64,000 nt of DNA. Origin: Flavobacterium caeni (GTDB lineage: Bacteria; Bacteroidota; Bacteroidia; Flavobacteriales; Flavobacteriaceae). The stretch spans positions 124,001 through 188,000 of the forward strand of contig NZ_FMVF01000002.1 of NCBI RefSeq assembly GCF_900101895.1, given 5' to 3'. The notes under the pieces were generated by a model. It searched no databases. It was not told the origin of the DNA and worked only from the letters and a program-made list of their open reading frames with translations. How positions within the stretch are numbered: position 1 is the stretch's first letter; every line of letters starts with the position of its first letter. Below are positions 25,469 through 34,198 of this stretch, piece by piece. The position numbers and the translations under genes were made by a program.

Positions 25469-27001
25469 TTATTTGTAGAGCAATTGCGCCAGACGGTCGT
25501 CACGTTCGTAGACGTCGTCAAAAAACGCCGCCACGCCGTCTTGGTTGGCCCATGCGGTAAAGTAGGCGAGGTAAACGGGTATCTTTCTGTCGAGCGTGTA
25601 CTGTCGTTCTCGGCCGCTGTGCATGGCCTTGTCGATTTTTTGCGGATTCCAATTGCGGTCGTCTTCGAGGATTTTGATCGCGAGTTCACGCGCTTTCTCG
25701 ACGCGCACGCATCCGTGGCTTCGGGCGCGATCGTCCATCCCAAAAACATTTTTCGCAGGCGAATCGTGCAGATAGATGTTGTTCGAATTCGGGAACATGA
25801 ACTTGACCAGCCCCAGCGAATTGTGGTCGCCGGGTTTTTGTCGCAAATTGTTGCCGTGCCATTCCATGTGGTGTTTGGCCAGATAATTCGGGTCTTTGGC
25901 CATGGCAGGTTTGATTTCTTTTTTTAGGATGCTGTTCGGGATGTTCCAATAAGGGCTGAACACCAGATAGCTGATTTGCCCGCTAAAGATGACCGTTTTG
26001 TTGGCTTCTTTACCCACGACGACATTCGATTGCAAGACAGGTTTGCCATTCTTGAAATAATGCAATTGGAACGCGGGAATGTTCACGGCAATCAGTTCTT
26101 TCGATTGGGCGATATCGGGCGACAACCAACGGCAACGTTCCATGTTCACGACAAGCGTCTTGATGCGTTTCTCGACGGGTACATTCAAATGATTGGCGAG
26201 CATGGGCGTGAGGTGTGCACCCAAAATGTTGTTGCGTTTCCGATACGCCGCGATGGCGGTCTCGAGTTCGGCATCGTAGGTGGTGCTGCCGTTGTCGGTA
26301 GCGATTTCGCCCGTGGCGGCCAATCGTTTGCGTGCTTGGGCCACGGCCGGGTCGTTGTCGCCGGGTTGCAGTACTTTCTTCGAATCGGGAAAAGCGATTG
26401 CGCCCCATCCGCCTTGGTCGCGAATGTCGCGGTAGCGTTGCAGTGCTTTGCGAAGATGGTAGTACTGCGCGATGTTTTCGGTGTCGTCTTCCTCGATCTT
26501 GGCGGGTTCGAGCAGCAACGTGTCCAGGTAGGATACGTAGTCGATTTTGTCGCGCGGCAGGAACCAACCCGTCGATTTGCTCTTTTGGGCATCGACACCC
26601 GCGACCACCTTTTGCGCATAAAAAAAGTACATGGCGCTCAGGAGCAATTCGTCTTGCGGTTTGGCTTTGCCGTCCTCGGCGAATACGGCTTCGATTTCGG
26701 CCTTGTACGGGATCTTGGTCAGCACGCCATCGGCACCGATCTGGTTGACGCGGTTGTAGAGCGCTTCGGCAAAATCGATGCGTCCGTTTTGGTCGTACCA
26801 GATATAATGGTAGCCGTGTTTGCGGTACAGTTCGGTAAAATCGCTTTTGTAGTTTTTGAACTCGGGATGGCCCGCCAGAAAAGTTTCGACATGGGTGCTG
26901 TCGAGCGCAATACGGTCTTCGCGGTCGGTCGACAGTTGCGCATCGTTTTTCTTACATCCAAGCAAAAACAATACGGCCCACAACAAGAGGTGTTTTGTCA
27001 T
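25469..27001 (-). CDS. L,D-transpeptidase (YcbB/LdtD-like), lipoprotein
   Basis: Peptidoglycan cross-linking enzyme of 510 residues. A lipobox-like LFLLGC near residue 16 suggests a lipoprotein. It has the large N-terminal scaffold of the YcbB group, a peptidoglycan-binding-like helix region (LQPGDNDPAVAQARKRLAATG ... LETAIAAYRKRNNILGAHL), then the YkuD catalytic domain (LIAVNIPAFQLHYFKNGKPVLQSNVVVGK) and the active-site SHGCVRVEK cysteine. It forms 3->3 cross-links. The 64-residue membrane protein gene lies 12 bases upstream and probably shares its transcript. Confidence 0.93.
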   Translation of the reverse strand: MTKHLLLWAVLFLLGCKKNDAQLSTDREDRIALDSTHVETFLAGHPEFKNYKSDFTELYRKHGYHYIWYDQNGRIDFAEALYNRVNQIGADGVLTKIPYKAEIEAVFAEDGKAKPQDELLLSAMYFFYAQKVVAGVDAQKSKSTGWFLPRDKIDYVSYLDTLLLEPAKIEEDDTENIAQYYHLRKALQRYRDIRDQGGWGAIAFPDSKKVLQPGDNDPAVAQARKRLAATGEIATDNGSTTYDAELETAIAAYRKRNNILGAHLTPMLANHLNVPVEKRIKTLVVNMERCRWLSPDIAQSKELIAVNIPAFQLHYFKNGKPVLQSNVVVGKEANKTVIFSGQISYLVFSPYWNIPNSILKKEIKPAMAKDPNYLAKHHMEWHGNNLRQKPGDHNSLGLVKFMFPNSNNIYLHDSPAKNVFGMDDRARSHGCVRVEKARELAIKILEDDRNWNPQKIDKAMHSGRERQYTLDRKIPVYLAYFTAWANQDGVAAFFDDVYERDDRLAQLLYK

Positions 27002-27013
27002 AATGGATTGGTG

Positions 27014-27208
27014 TTAGGCCTCATCCTTGGTATTTTCGACCAAGTTGATGCCCGAAAGAAAAAAGGTGAAGCCAAGTACGCCAAAGATAACAATCGATTT
27101 GATATCGCGTGTGGCGCCGCCCGTATTAGAAAACACATAGGCCGTATAAATCAGCCCGATGATGCCGAGTACGGTGAGCGTCGTGCCAAAGATTCTTTTG
27201 ATGTTCAT
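27014..27208 (-). CDS. small two-helix membrane protein
   Basis: Protein of 64 residues with two hydrophobic segments (FGTTLTVLGIIGLIYTAYVF and SIVIFGVLGFTFFLSGINLV) joined by a short polar loop, and a charged tail. I recognise it as a small membrane protein common in Bacteroidota, without known function. It is 12 bases upstream of the L,D-transpeptidase gene. Confidence 0.75.
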   Translation of the reverse strand: MNIKRIFGTTLTVLGIIGLIYTAYVFSNTGGATRDIKSIVIFGVLGFTFFLSGINLVENTKDEA

Positions 27209-27246
27209 GATGTTTCGATTTGTTACGGTAAAGGTCGGGTTATTGT

Positions 27247-27298
27247 GCGGCGTAAACCTTACAGGATTCTGAAGATTTCTTGCAAGATTTTACGCCGC
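27247..27298. other. inverted repeat GCGGCGTAAA/TTTACGCCGC in a hairpin-rich gap
   Basis: A perfect 10-bp stem with a 32-base loop. The 416-base gap between the small membrane protein and holA holds further hairpins: CGCC-TGT-CGGCG near 27352, the palindrome CATGCATGCATG near 27407, and GGGCC...GGCCC near 27457, then a heptad repeat and the holA promoter. None is a recognised riboswitch or RNA gene. Confidence 0.5.
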
Positions 27299-27494
27299 GG
27301 TAAAAAGTAGGATTTTTAGAAATAATCGACGGAATTGTGTAATAAAAAACACCGCCTGTCGGCGTAATTTTATTCCATACTTAATCACGTACAATCGTTA
27401 CATTTTCATGCATGCATGATTTTCATGATTGATTGGTTACTTGGTTAGTGAGCAAGGGGCCGGTTTTTACTGGCCCTTTGTTGTTGGGACGGGC

Positions 27495-27540
27495 TTCATT
27501 CGTTATTCGACTTTCGTCAATCGACATTCATCATTTGACT
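27495..27540. repeat. degenerate period-7 intergenic repeat, about 6.5 units
   Basis: Units read TTCATTC, GTTATTC, GACTTTC, GTCAATC, GACATTC, ATCATTT, GACT. It lies 60 bases upstream of the holA promoter and shares GACTTTC/GACGAAAG-like words with the heptad repeats at 22971 and 48964. Confidence 0.65.
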
Positions 27541-27598
27541 ACCCAGTCGAACACGTCATCTTCATTCAAAAACACTTGCCGTTTTGCCCATTAAGAAC

Positions 27599-27606
27599 TA
27601 CTTTTG
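27599..27606 (+). promoter_or_regulatory. -7 promoter element for holA
   Basis: TACTTTTG, perfect TAnnTTTG, 18 bases before ATG 27625. It overlaps a TTG in frame at 27604, arguing that the TTG is not the start. Confidence 0.55.
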
Positions 27607-27624
27607 AAAACCGCAAGCAATTCC

Positions 27625-28629
27625 ATGGACGACATCCTCAAAATAGTCAACGACATCAAGGCCGAACGCATCAAACCCATTTACTTTTTGATGGGCGAGG
27701 AGCCGTATTACATCGACAAGCTATCCGATTACATCGAAGAAAATGTACTGTCCGAAGACGAAAAAGGATTCAACCAAACCGTTTTGTACGGGCGCGACGT
27801 GTCGGTAGAAGATGTAGTTTCGACCTGCAAACGCTACCCCATGATGGCCGAGCGCCAGGTGGTAATCGTCAAGGAAGCGCAGGATTTGTCGCGTACGATA
27901 GAAAAGTTCGAATCGTATGCCGAAAATCCGACGCCAACCACCGTGCTCGTGTTGTGCTACAAATACAAAACACTCGACAAACGCAAAAAAGTCACCAAGC
28001 AATTCGAAAAAAACGGACTGGTGTACGAAAGCAAGAAATTGTACGACAACCAGGTCGGACAATGGATCTCGCGTGTGTTGCAGGGCAAGGGCTATGGTAT
28101 CGAACCCAAGGCCAACGCCATGCTTGTCGAATTCCTGGGCACCGATTTGAGCAAGATCAACAACGAACTCGAGAAATTGCAAATCATCTTGCCCAAAGGC
28201 ACGACCATCACGGCCAAGCACATCGAGGAGAACATCGGTTTCAGCAAAGACTACAATGTGTTCGAATTGCGACGCGCACTTGCCGAACGCAACCAACTCA
28301 AGTCTTACCAAATCGCGCAGTATTTTGCCGACAACCCCAAAGACAATCCGCTGGTGATGACCAACGGGCTTGTGTTCAGTTTTTTTGTGGGCGTGCTGCA
28401 GTACCACGGGCTCAAGGACAAAAACCCCAAAAATGTCGCGGCCGTGCTCAAGGTGAATCCTTATTTTTTGAAAGACTACGACGTGGCGCTCAAGAATTAT
28501 CCGATGAAAAAAGTCAGCCAAATTGTGGCCGCGCTGCGTGACATCGACCTCAAGAGCAAAGGTGTGGGCGCCAACAACATTCCCGACGGCGACCTGCTCA
28601 AGGAGATGCTCGTCAAAATATTCCAATAA
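27625..28629 (+). CDS. holA: DNA polymerase III subunit delta
   Basis: Clamp-loader delta subunit of 334 residues, which opens the beta sliding clamp. The N-terminal DNA_pol3_delta domain starts KPIYFLMGEEPYYIDKLSDYIEE and contains the FNQTVLYGRDVSVEDVV and YPMMAERQVVIVKEAQDL segments; the C-terminal helical collar includes ISFSKDYNVFELRRALAERN-like sequence and LSLRDIDLKSKG-like helices. ATG 27625 fits the promoter position. It is divergent from the minus-strand genes, separated from the HsdR-N gene by the transpeptidase pair. Confidence 0.93.
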   Translation: MDDILKIVNDIKAERIKPIYFLMGEEPYYIDKLSDYIEENVLSEDEKGFNQTVLYGRDVSVEDVVSTCKRYPMMAERQVVIVKEAQDLSRTIEKFESYAENPTPTTVLVLCYKYKTLDKRKKVTKQFEKNGLVYESKKLYDNQVGQWISRVLQGKGYGIEPKANAMLVEFLGTDLSKINNELEKLQIILPKGTTITAKHIEENIGFSKDYNVFELRRALAERNQLKSYQIAQYFADNPKDNPLVMTNGLVFSFFVGVLQYHGLKDKNPKNVAAVLKVNPYFLKDYDVALKNYPMKKVSQIVAALRDIDLKSKGVGANNIPDGDLLKEMLVKIFQ

Positions 28630-28659
28630 AAAAGGGAAACCTTTCGATTCCCCTGGGCT

Positions 28660-28782
28660 TTATTTCTTGATGAATTTGGCGGTCTGTTTGCGGTCGCCCG
28701 ATCGTAGCTCTACATAGTACAGCCCGTTTGACAAATCCGATACGTCTACAAACGGCGCGTCCGTCACAAATGTATAATGTTT
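28660..28782 (-). pseudogene. orphan remnant of a type IX secretion (type A) C-terminal sorting domain
   Basis: On the minus strand the last 40 codons before a TAA read as a type A sorting-domain end: FVDVSDLSNGLYYVEL followed by RSGDRKQTAKFIKK. This matches the family pattern of a D-x-S-x-L-x-x-G-x-Y-x-V core plus a basic tail. A TGA stands just upstream in frame (28783-28785) and no open frame continues, so the passenger protein has been lost. It implies that the organism has, or its ancestors had, a type IX secretion system. The rest of the gap (28783-28950) holds only a short direct repeat CAAAAAATG. Confidence 0.75.
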
Positions 28783-28950
28783 TCAGACATAGGCAAGTGG
28801 TTGCGCATCGGCCTACAGAATTTGACAAAAAATGACGCTTACGTTCGTCAAAAAATGCCGTTCAAAGAGTTTTCTGGCCGTTGAACGACTTTTGTAGGTT
28901 GGTTGCCGCAAACCGCTTTTACTTTGTCGTGTAATTAAAATTCACCCCAA

Positions 28951-29685
28951 ATGAAAAATATTACCTTAACCGCTTTGGCAATCTTGCCTTTTTTCGTGTC
29001 TTGTTCGACCGATCCAGACAGACCGGCGCCTGCCGACAACGTCAAACGGGTCGAAACCGCCAAATTGGCCCAAGAGGTCAACTTCACCAACCAGACTTTT
29101 GCGCTTACTTACAATCCCGATCATACGCTCGACAGCGCCATTTCTGATAACGGCTATTATTTGTTGTCTTACGAAAACGGCCGTATCAGCAACGTTTCGG
29201 GTGAAATGGAAGACCAGGCGTTCGACGTCGATTTTACCTATTCAGGGAACATGATCGCCGGGGTAACCGTCAACGGTGTGGCCAAGGTGATCACCTATGA
29301 TCCGGTTCAAAAAGCCTACGAAGTGCGCGACACGGCCGAATCATTGGCCAAGGTCACGTATTTCCTCAACGGCGATGCCGATTTGAAAGAAGTGCAATCG
29401 TTCGGTAACCAAGGCAACTTCATCGACGGCAAGATCTACTATTACGACGACATGCAAAAAGGCCCGCTTTTCAACGCCAACCGCGTGACCGTGCAGCTGG
29501 CCATCGCATGTAAAAAGCAAGCTTTGTACTCTTGCGCTTTCGGCGGATTCCGTCCGTTCAAGCATTTTGCGGGTGCGCACAATGGGCCGATGATCATGAA
29601 CAACACCTTCGACGCCGAGGGTTATGTGATCGACAGCGACGACAACGAACAAAACTTCGCGACGTTCAGCTACGCCAACCTCTAA
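28951..29685 (+). CDS. hypothetical lipoprotein
   Basis: Protein of 244 residues with a lipoprotein signal (LAILPFFVSC, cysteine at about 18). The body consists of short beta-strand repeats reminiscent of YD/Rhs-like lipoproteins of Bacteroidota: LTYNPDHTLDSAIS, YYLLSYENGRISNVSG, FTYSGNMIAGVTV. Two cysteines near the C-terminal part (CKKQALYSC) could form a disulfide. No function can be assigned. It is monocistronic, followed by a strong terminator. Confidence 0.8.
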   Translation: MKNITLTALAILPFFVSCSTDPDRPAPADNVKRVETAKLAQEVNFTNQTFALTYNPDHTLDSAISDNGYYLLSYENGRISNVSGEMEDQAFDVDFTYSGNMIAGVTVNGVAKVITYDPVQKAYEVRDTAESLAKVTYFLNGDADLKEVQSFGNQGNFIDGKIYYYDDMQKGPLFNANRVTVQLAIACKKQALYSCAFGGFRPFKHFAGAHNGPMIMNNTFDAEGYVIDSDDNEQNFATFSYANL

Positions 29686-29712
29686 ACAAAACAGACTTAT
29701 ATATTTGAAAAG

Positions 29713-29742
29713 TCCCGTACTCCCTAGTGCGGGATTTTTTTT
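29713..29742 (+). terminator. intrinsic terminator
   Basis: Stem TCCCGTACT/AGTGCGGGA (one G-T pair) around CCCT, followed by a run of eight T. Confidence 0.85.
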
Positions 29743-29797
29743 GTGGCGTCGATTTTTTACCGATATTTGTCTCCCTTGAATTTACAAATACCACCAT

Positions 29798-29983
29798 ATG
29801 GGAATGATGAATAAAAATACCGTGCTCGGCTGGGCCACCCTGATCATGGTGATCATGGGATTGGTGCTCATTGGTTTGGGTGCGTTCCGTTACGACGACG
29901 TAGCGGGCTGGGGCTTTGGCGCCGTGGGTGTTGGTTTTTTGGCCAATGCTTGGGTGTTCAATTCGCTCAAAGGACGGGTATAA
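29798..29983 (+). CDS. small conserved membrane protein (CAL67264-like)
   Basis: Protein of 61 residues, or 58 if the third methionine (29807, MNKNTVLGW) is used. Two membrane helices, TLIMVIMGLVLIGLGAFR and GWGFGAVGVGFLANAWVF, are joined by YDDVAG. From memory it matches a small flavobacterial membrane protein family named CAL67264, often close to ettA. Here ettA lies 2.4 kb away, separated by two polysaccharide-type genes. A 7-of-8 promoter match GATATTTG is upstream. Confidence 0.65.
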   Translation: MGMMNKNTVLGWATLIMVIMGLVLIGLGAFRYDDVAGWGFGAVGVGFLANAWVFNSLKGRV

Positions 29984-30138
29984 TCGTTTTGCACAATTTG
30001 ACTATAAATGGCGACTTCTCTCCGATGGGAAGTTTTATTTTGGAATAGAGGCTTTTGAACTCGGGGCAATTGGGTCGGCAGATCGCTGTGGACGCCCGCC
30101 CAAAAAAGTAGAATCTTGATCGATAATTTAGAGTAACA

Positions 30139-31056
30139 ATGAAACTATCTTTTGTGATACCGGTTTTTAGGAATGAAGGTTCGATACATCCGACCTATGA
30201 AAAACTGTTATCACTCATACACCAATTGCAACTGCAATATGAATTCGTTTTTGTAAACGATGGATCGGACGACAATTCACTTCAAGAGTTGATCGCGTTG
30301 CAAGACCGGGATTCGGCGGTAAAGATAATTTCGTTTTCCAGAAATTTTGGCCAAGTTGCCGCTGTAGTCGCGGGTCTCAAGGAAGCAAATGCCGATGCGG
30401 TGACCATCATGTCGGCCGATTTGCAGGAGCCTGTAGAACTCATCGCCGACATGATCGCCAAGTGGAAGGAGGGCAACGAAATTGTAATCGGGCACCGCAT
30501 TGACAGGGAAGATGGTTTTGTGGCCAATACGGCATCTGTCATTTTTTATAAATTGATGAAGTACGTGAATCCTAAAATGCCCAAAGGCGGTTTCGATTTC
30601 ATGCTTATCGATAGGAAGGCGCTCGATGTTTTGAATCAAATCGACGAGAGAAACCGTTTTTTTCAAGGCGATATTTTGTGGCTCGGATTCAACACGGCCT
30701 TTATTCCCTACACCAGGCTAAAAAGAACCATCGGAAGATCGCAATGGACATTGTCTAAAAAACTAAAATACTTTATCGATGGCTTGTTGAACACCTCCTA
30801 CATTCCCATCAGATTGATGTCTTTGCTGGGGATCTGTTTTTCCGTTTTCGGGTTTCTGTATGCCCTTGTTATCGCTTACAACAGATTCATACACAACACA
30901 CCATTTACTGGCTGGGCACCCATCATGATCACTATCTTGATCATTGGCGGATTGATAATGCTCATGCTGGGCATTATTGGGGAATACGTTTGGAGGACGT
31001 ACGATGAAACCCGGAAACGGCCGCTTTACATCATCAAAGATAAATTCATCAAATGA
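30139..31056 (+). CDS. GtrB/DPM1-like polyprenyl-phosphate glycosyltransferase (GT2)
   Basis: Membrane-bound GT2 of 305 residues that should load a sugar onto a polyprenyl phosphate. The N-terminal catalytic domain shows FVNDGSDDNSLQELI and the DxD in MSADLQEPVELI; FQGDILWLGFNT is the acceptor-side motif. Two C-terminal membrane helices (LMSLLGICFSVFGFLYALVIAYN and IMITILIIGGLIMLMLGIIGEYVWR) match GtrB. The downstream GT-C-like gene overlaps by 4 bases. The pair is visibly more AT-rich than its surroundings, a possible sign of transfer. Confidence 0.9.
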   Translation: MKLSFVIPVFRNEGSIHPTYEKLLSLIHQLQLQYEFVFVNDGSDDNSLQELIALQDRDSAVKIISFSRNFGQVAAVVAGLKEANADAVTIMSADLQEPVELIADMIAKWKEGNEIVIGHRIDREDGFVANTASVIFYKLMKYVNPKMPKGGFDFMLIDRKALDVLNQIDERNRFFQGDILWLGFNTAFIPYTRLKRTIGRSQWTLSKKLKYFIDGLLNTSYIPIRLMSLLGICFSVFGFLYALVIAYNRFIHNTPFTGWAPIMITILIIGGLIMLMLGIIGEYVWRTYDETRKRPLYIIKDKFIK

Positions 31057-32342
31057 AGAGAATAATCGACTTTGTCGCAAAGTACCCGGTGGCCATTACG
31101 GCGTTGATTTGTATCGTATTCCATTTCTTGCTGCCGTTCAAACCCAAGCCTTTTGGTGACGGCGAGTACCACGAAGGAACCATCCAACTGGTCGAATACA
31201 TCCTGAACGGATTTCAAGGAAACATTCGCGTAGACAAAGGCATGTTTACGCTGTTTTACTATCTTACGCCGTACAGTTTGGCTTATGCCTTTCACAGCGA
31301 CGCGGTATTTTATTTGTTTGGGATTGCGTTCAATTCGATCGTAGTTTGTGCCGGCATTTTTTATTTGTTCAAAACACTTGACTTGTTGGGTTTTTCGAAT
31401 AAAGTGAAGGCCTGTGCGCTGATCATTTTATGCCTGTTTCCAATCCATGTATATTATGCGATGGGAATTTTGGCCGAAACTGCCGCTTTTTTTGCCATCA
31501 CGCTTTTTGTCTATTCGTGGGTGAGGATCAATGAAAAGTCGGGTTCGCGGCGGCATTTTGTCGCGCTGTCCTTTGCGCTGTTGATGCTGGTGGGAACGCG
31601 GCCCAACCTGCTTCCTTTTCTGATTGTCTTTTTGCTGTATTTCCTGGTTTTAAAGTTTGATTGGAATCGTAAAATTGCTGTTATTGCGCTTGTTGTGATT
31701 CCCTTGTTTTTGTTGGGTTTCTTTGAAGGCAAGGTGAGTCGGGTCGATGAAAACTTCAAGAGCATCGTTTTTAGAAATCAAATCCTGTGGTCCCGATTCG
31801 AATTGCGGGACGAACCGTTTAATTGGCTACCGCAGCACGGACAAGACCAATTTGCCTCGTCCGACTACTTGAACAACCTCAAGAAAAGGGCCGAACTGGA
31901 CTCCATTTGCGACCAAAACAACTTCGACAAAACCCAATATTATTTGAATTGGGTCAAGGACGACATCATCCAAAACCCGGGCCTCACGCTGCGCCAGTAT
32001 TTCTTGAAATTTTTCCAATCGCAGAGCTTCATCATTTCTCCCTTGATGAAATCAAACAAGAGCAATTTGATCAAGTATGGCGTACACGGGTATATCAATC
32101 TTATCAATTATGTCTTGATTCTTTTTGCGCTGATCGGCATGTATCTTTTGGCGAAGAACAGAAAGTATAGATTATTTTTCCCATCACTTTTTCTTTGGGG
32201 ATGGAGTTTGCTCTACGTTTTCATTTTTCATTCAGAACAACGCTACATGTTTCCGGTTCGACCGTTGTTGATTTTTCTCTTTGCATATACCATAAATCAT
32301 TACTTTCAAGACAAAAAAAGTTCAAGTTCGCAGGCGCACTAA
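31053..32342 (+). CDS. multi-pass membrane protein, probable GT-C glycosyltransferase
   Basis: Integral membrane protein of 429 residues with about ten hydrophobic segments. After the first helix comes an acidic loop KPFGDGEYHEGTIQLVEYI, where GT-C enzymes keep their catalytic Asp/Glu. Residues 240-330 form a soluble stretch (YLNNLKKRAELDSICDQNNFDKTQYYLNW). Together with the GtrB-like gene, with which it overlaps by 4 bases, it would transfer the polyprenyl-linked sugar on the outer face. Family assignment is inferred from topology and context. A small GCCACC/GGTGGC hairpin follows at about 32351. Confidence 0.65.
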   Translation: MKRIIDFVAKYPVAITALICIVFHFLLPFKPKPFGDGEYHEGTIQLVEYILNGFQGNIRVDKGMFTLFYYLTPYSLAYAFHSDAVFYLFGIAFNSIVVCAGIFYLFKTLDLLGFSNKVKACALIILCLFPIHVYYAMGILAETAAFFAITLFVYSWVRINEKSGSRRHFVALSFALLMLVGTRPNLLPFLIVFLLYFLVLKFDWNRKIAVIALVVIPLFLLGFFEGKVSRVDENFKSIVFRNQILWSRFELRDEPFNWLPQHGQDQFASSDYLNNLKKRAELDSICDQNNFDKTQYYLNWVKDDIIQNPGLTLRQYFLKFFQSQSFIISPLMKSNKSNLIKYGVHGYINLINYVLILFALIGMYLLAKNRKYRLFFPSLFLWGWSLLYVFIFHSEQRYMFPVRPLLIFLFAYTINHYFQDKKSSSSQAH

Positions 32343-32424
32343 AAGGCAACGCCACCAGGGTGGCCTAGATGAAAGGCAAGGGCTTGGACATAAGAACAAA
32401 AACAATAACATAATTCAATTTTCC

Positions 32425-34119
32425 ATGTCAGACGATAAAAAAGTCATATTCTCGATGTCGCGCGTCAACAAGACGTATTCATCCAGCAACAAACAAGTCC
32501 TAAAGGACATTTATTTGAGTTTCTTTTACGGCGCCAAAATAGGTATCCTTGGTCTCAACGGATCGGGTAAATCCTCGCTCTTGCGCATCATCGCGGGTGT
32601 CGACAAGAATTACCAAGGCGATGTGGTGTTCGCGCCGGGCTACACCGTTGGCTACCTCGAGCAGGAGCCGCAACTCGACGAGAACAAGACCGTCATCGAA
32701 ATCGTACGCGAAGGCGTGGCCGAGACCATGACTTTGCTCGATGAGTTCAACAAGATCAACGACATGTTCGGGCTTCCCGAAGTGTACGAAGACGCCGATA
32801 AGATGCAAAAACTTATGGACCGCCAGGCCGAACTGCAAGACAAGATCGATGCGGCAGGCGCCTGGGAAATCGACACCAAGCTCGAAATCGCGATGGATGC
32901 GTTGCGCACACCCGAAGCCGATACGCCGATCAAGGTTTTGTCGGGCGGGGAGCGCCGTCGTGTGGCGCTTTGCCGTCTGTTGTTGCAACAACCCGATGTC
33001 TTGCTTTTGGACGAACCTACCAACCACCTCGATGCCGAGAGCGTTCTCTGGCTCGAACAGCACTTGGCGCAGTACGCCGGAACGGTCATCGCCGTGACGC
33101 ACGACCGTTACTTCCTCGACAATGTCGCAGGTTGGATCCTGGAACTCGACCGTGGCGAAGGCATTCCGTGGAAAGGCAATTATTCGTCTTGGCTCGACCA
33201 AAAGTCCAAGCGCATGGAGCAGGAGGAGAAGGTTGCCTCAAAACGCCGCAAGACGTTGGAGCGCGAGCTCGAATGGGTGCGTCAAGGCGCCAAAGGTCGT
33301 CAAACCAAGCAAAAGGCGCGTTTGCAGAACTACGATAAATTGCTCAACGAAGACCAAAAACAACTCGACGAAAAACTCGAGCTCTACATCCCGAACGGTC
33401 CGCGTTTGGGAACCAATGTCATCGAGGCCAAAAATGTGGCCAAGGGCTACGGCGAAAAATTGCTGTACGACAACCTCAATTTTACGTTGCCGCAGGCGGG
33501 AATCGTGGGCATCATCGGGCCAAACGGTGCGGGTAAGACCACCATTTTCAGGATGATCATGGGCGAGGAACAACCCGATGCGGGTACGTTTGTCACGGGT
33601 GATACCGTCAAGATTGCCTACGTAGACCAATCGCATGCCAACATCGACCCAGAGAAATCGATTTGGGAAAACTTTTGCGACGGACAGGAACTCATCATGA
33701 TGGGCGGCCGTCAGGTCAACTCACGCGCCTACCTGAGCCGTTTTAACTTTGGCGGATCGGACCAAAACAAAAAAGTATCGATGCTGTCGGGCGGTGAGAG
33801 AAATAGATTGCACCTGGCCATGACGCTCAAGGAAGAAGGCAACGTGCTGTTGCTCGACGAGCCTACGAACGACCTCGACATCAACACGCTGCGTGCGCTC
33901 GAGGAAGGGCTCGAAAACTTCGCAGGATGCGCGGTGGTCATTTCGCACGACCGTTGGTTCCTCGACCGTATTTGTACGCACATTTTGGCGTTCGAGGGCA
34001 ACTCCGATGTGTATTTCTTTGAAGGCGGTTTCTCTGATTACGAGGAAAACCGCAAGAAACGCCTGGGTACCGACGTGACGCCAAAACGCATCAAATACCG
34101 AAAACTCATTCGAAATTAA
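32425..34119 (+). CDS. ettA: energy-dependent translational throttle protein EttA (ABC-F)
   Basis: ABC-F ATPase of 564 residues that binds the ribosomal E site and gates elongation by ADP/ATP ratio. Two ABC domains: Walker A GLNGSGKS at residues 43-50 and GPNGAGKT in the second; signatures LSGGERRRVALCRLLL and LSGGERNRLHLAMTL; Walker B VLLLDEPTNHLDAES and VLLLDEPTNDLDINT. The arm insertion is present after the first domain start and the interdomain linker (RKTLERELEWVRQGAKGRQTKQKARL) is typical. A strong terminator follows. Confidence 0.96.
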   Translation: MSDDKKVIFSMSRVNKTYSSSNKQVLKDIYLSFFYGAKIGILGLNGSGKSSLLRIIAGVDKNYQGDVVFAPGYTVGYLEQEPQLDENKTVIEIVREGVAETMTLLDEFNKINDMFGLPEVYEDADKMQKLMDRQAELQDKIDAAGAWEIDTKLEIAMDALRTPEADTPIKVLSGGERRRVALCRLLLQQPDVLLLDEPTNHLDAESVLWLEQHLAQYAGTVIAVTHDRYFLDNVAGWILELDRGEGIPWKGNYSSWLDQKSKRMEQEEKVASKRRKTLERELEWVRQGAKGRQTKQKARLQNYDKLLNEDQKQLDEKLELYIPNGPRLGTNVIEAKNVAKGYGEKLLYDNLNFTLPQAGIVGIIGPNGAGKTTIFRMIMGEEQPDAGTFVTGDTVKIAYVDQSHANIDPEKSIWENFCDGQELIMMGGRQVNSRAYLSRFNFGGSDQNKKVSMLSGGERNRLHLAMTLKEEGNVLLLDEPTNDLDINTLRALEEGLENFAGCAVVISHDRWFLDRICTHILAFEGNSDVYFFEGGFSDYEENRKKRLGTDVTPKRIKYRKLIRN

Positions 34120-34130
34120 TCTTTAACAAA

Positions 34131-34158
34131 AATCCCGTCGGTTGGCGGGATTTTTTTT
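34131..34158 (+). terminator. intrinsic terminator after ettA
   Basis: Stem AATCCCG/CGGGATT around TCGGTTGG, followed by a run of T. Confidence 0.88.
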
Positions 34159-34170
34159 GACTAATAACTG

Positions 34171-34178
34171 TATATTTG
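34171..34178 (+). promoter_or_regulatory. -7 promoter element for the hybrid kinase
   Basis: TATATTTG, perfect TAnnTTTG, 20 bases before ATG 34199 and just past the ettA terminator. Confidence 0.6.
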
Positions 34179-34198
34179 GCCAGATATTTATATGCAGC

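Noticed and set aside
27429-28541. Long plus-strand open frame overlapping holA
   Set aside because: It is a different frame of the holA sequence; the product is low-complexity and rich in Q, R and H. holA at 27625-28629 has the family motifs and a promoter.
32351-32365. Terminator between the GT-C gene and ettA
   Set aside because: The GCCACC/GGTGGC hairpin has no T-run and too small a loop to call it with confidence.
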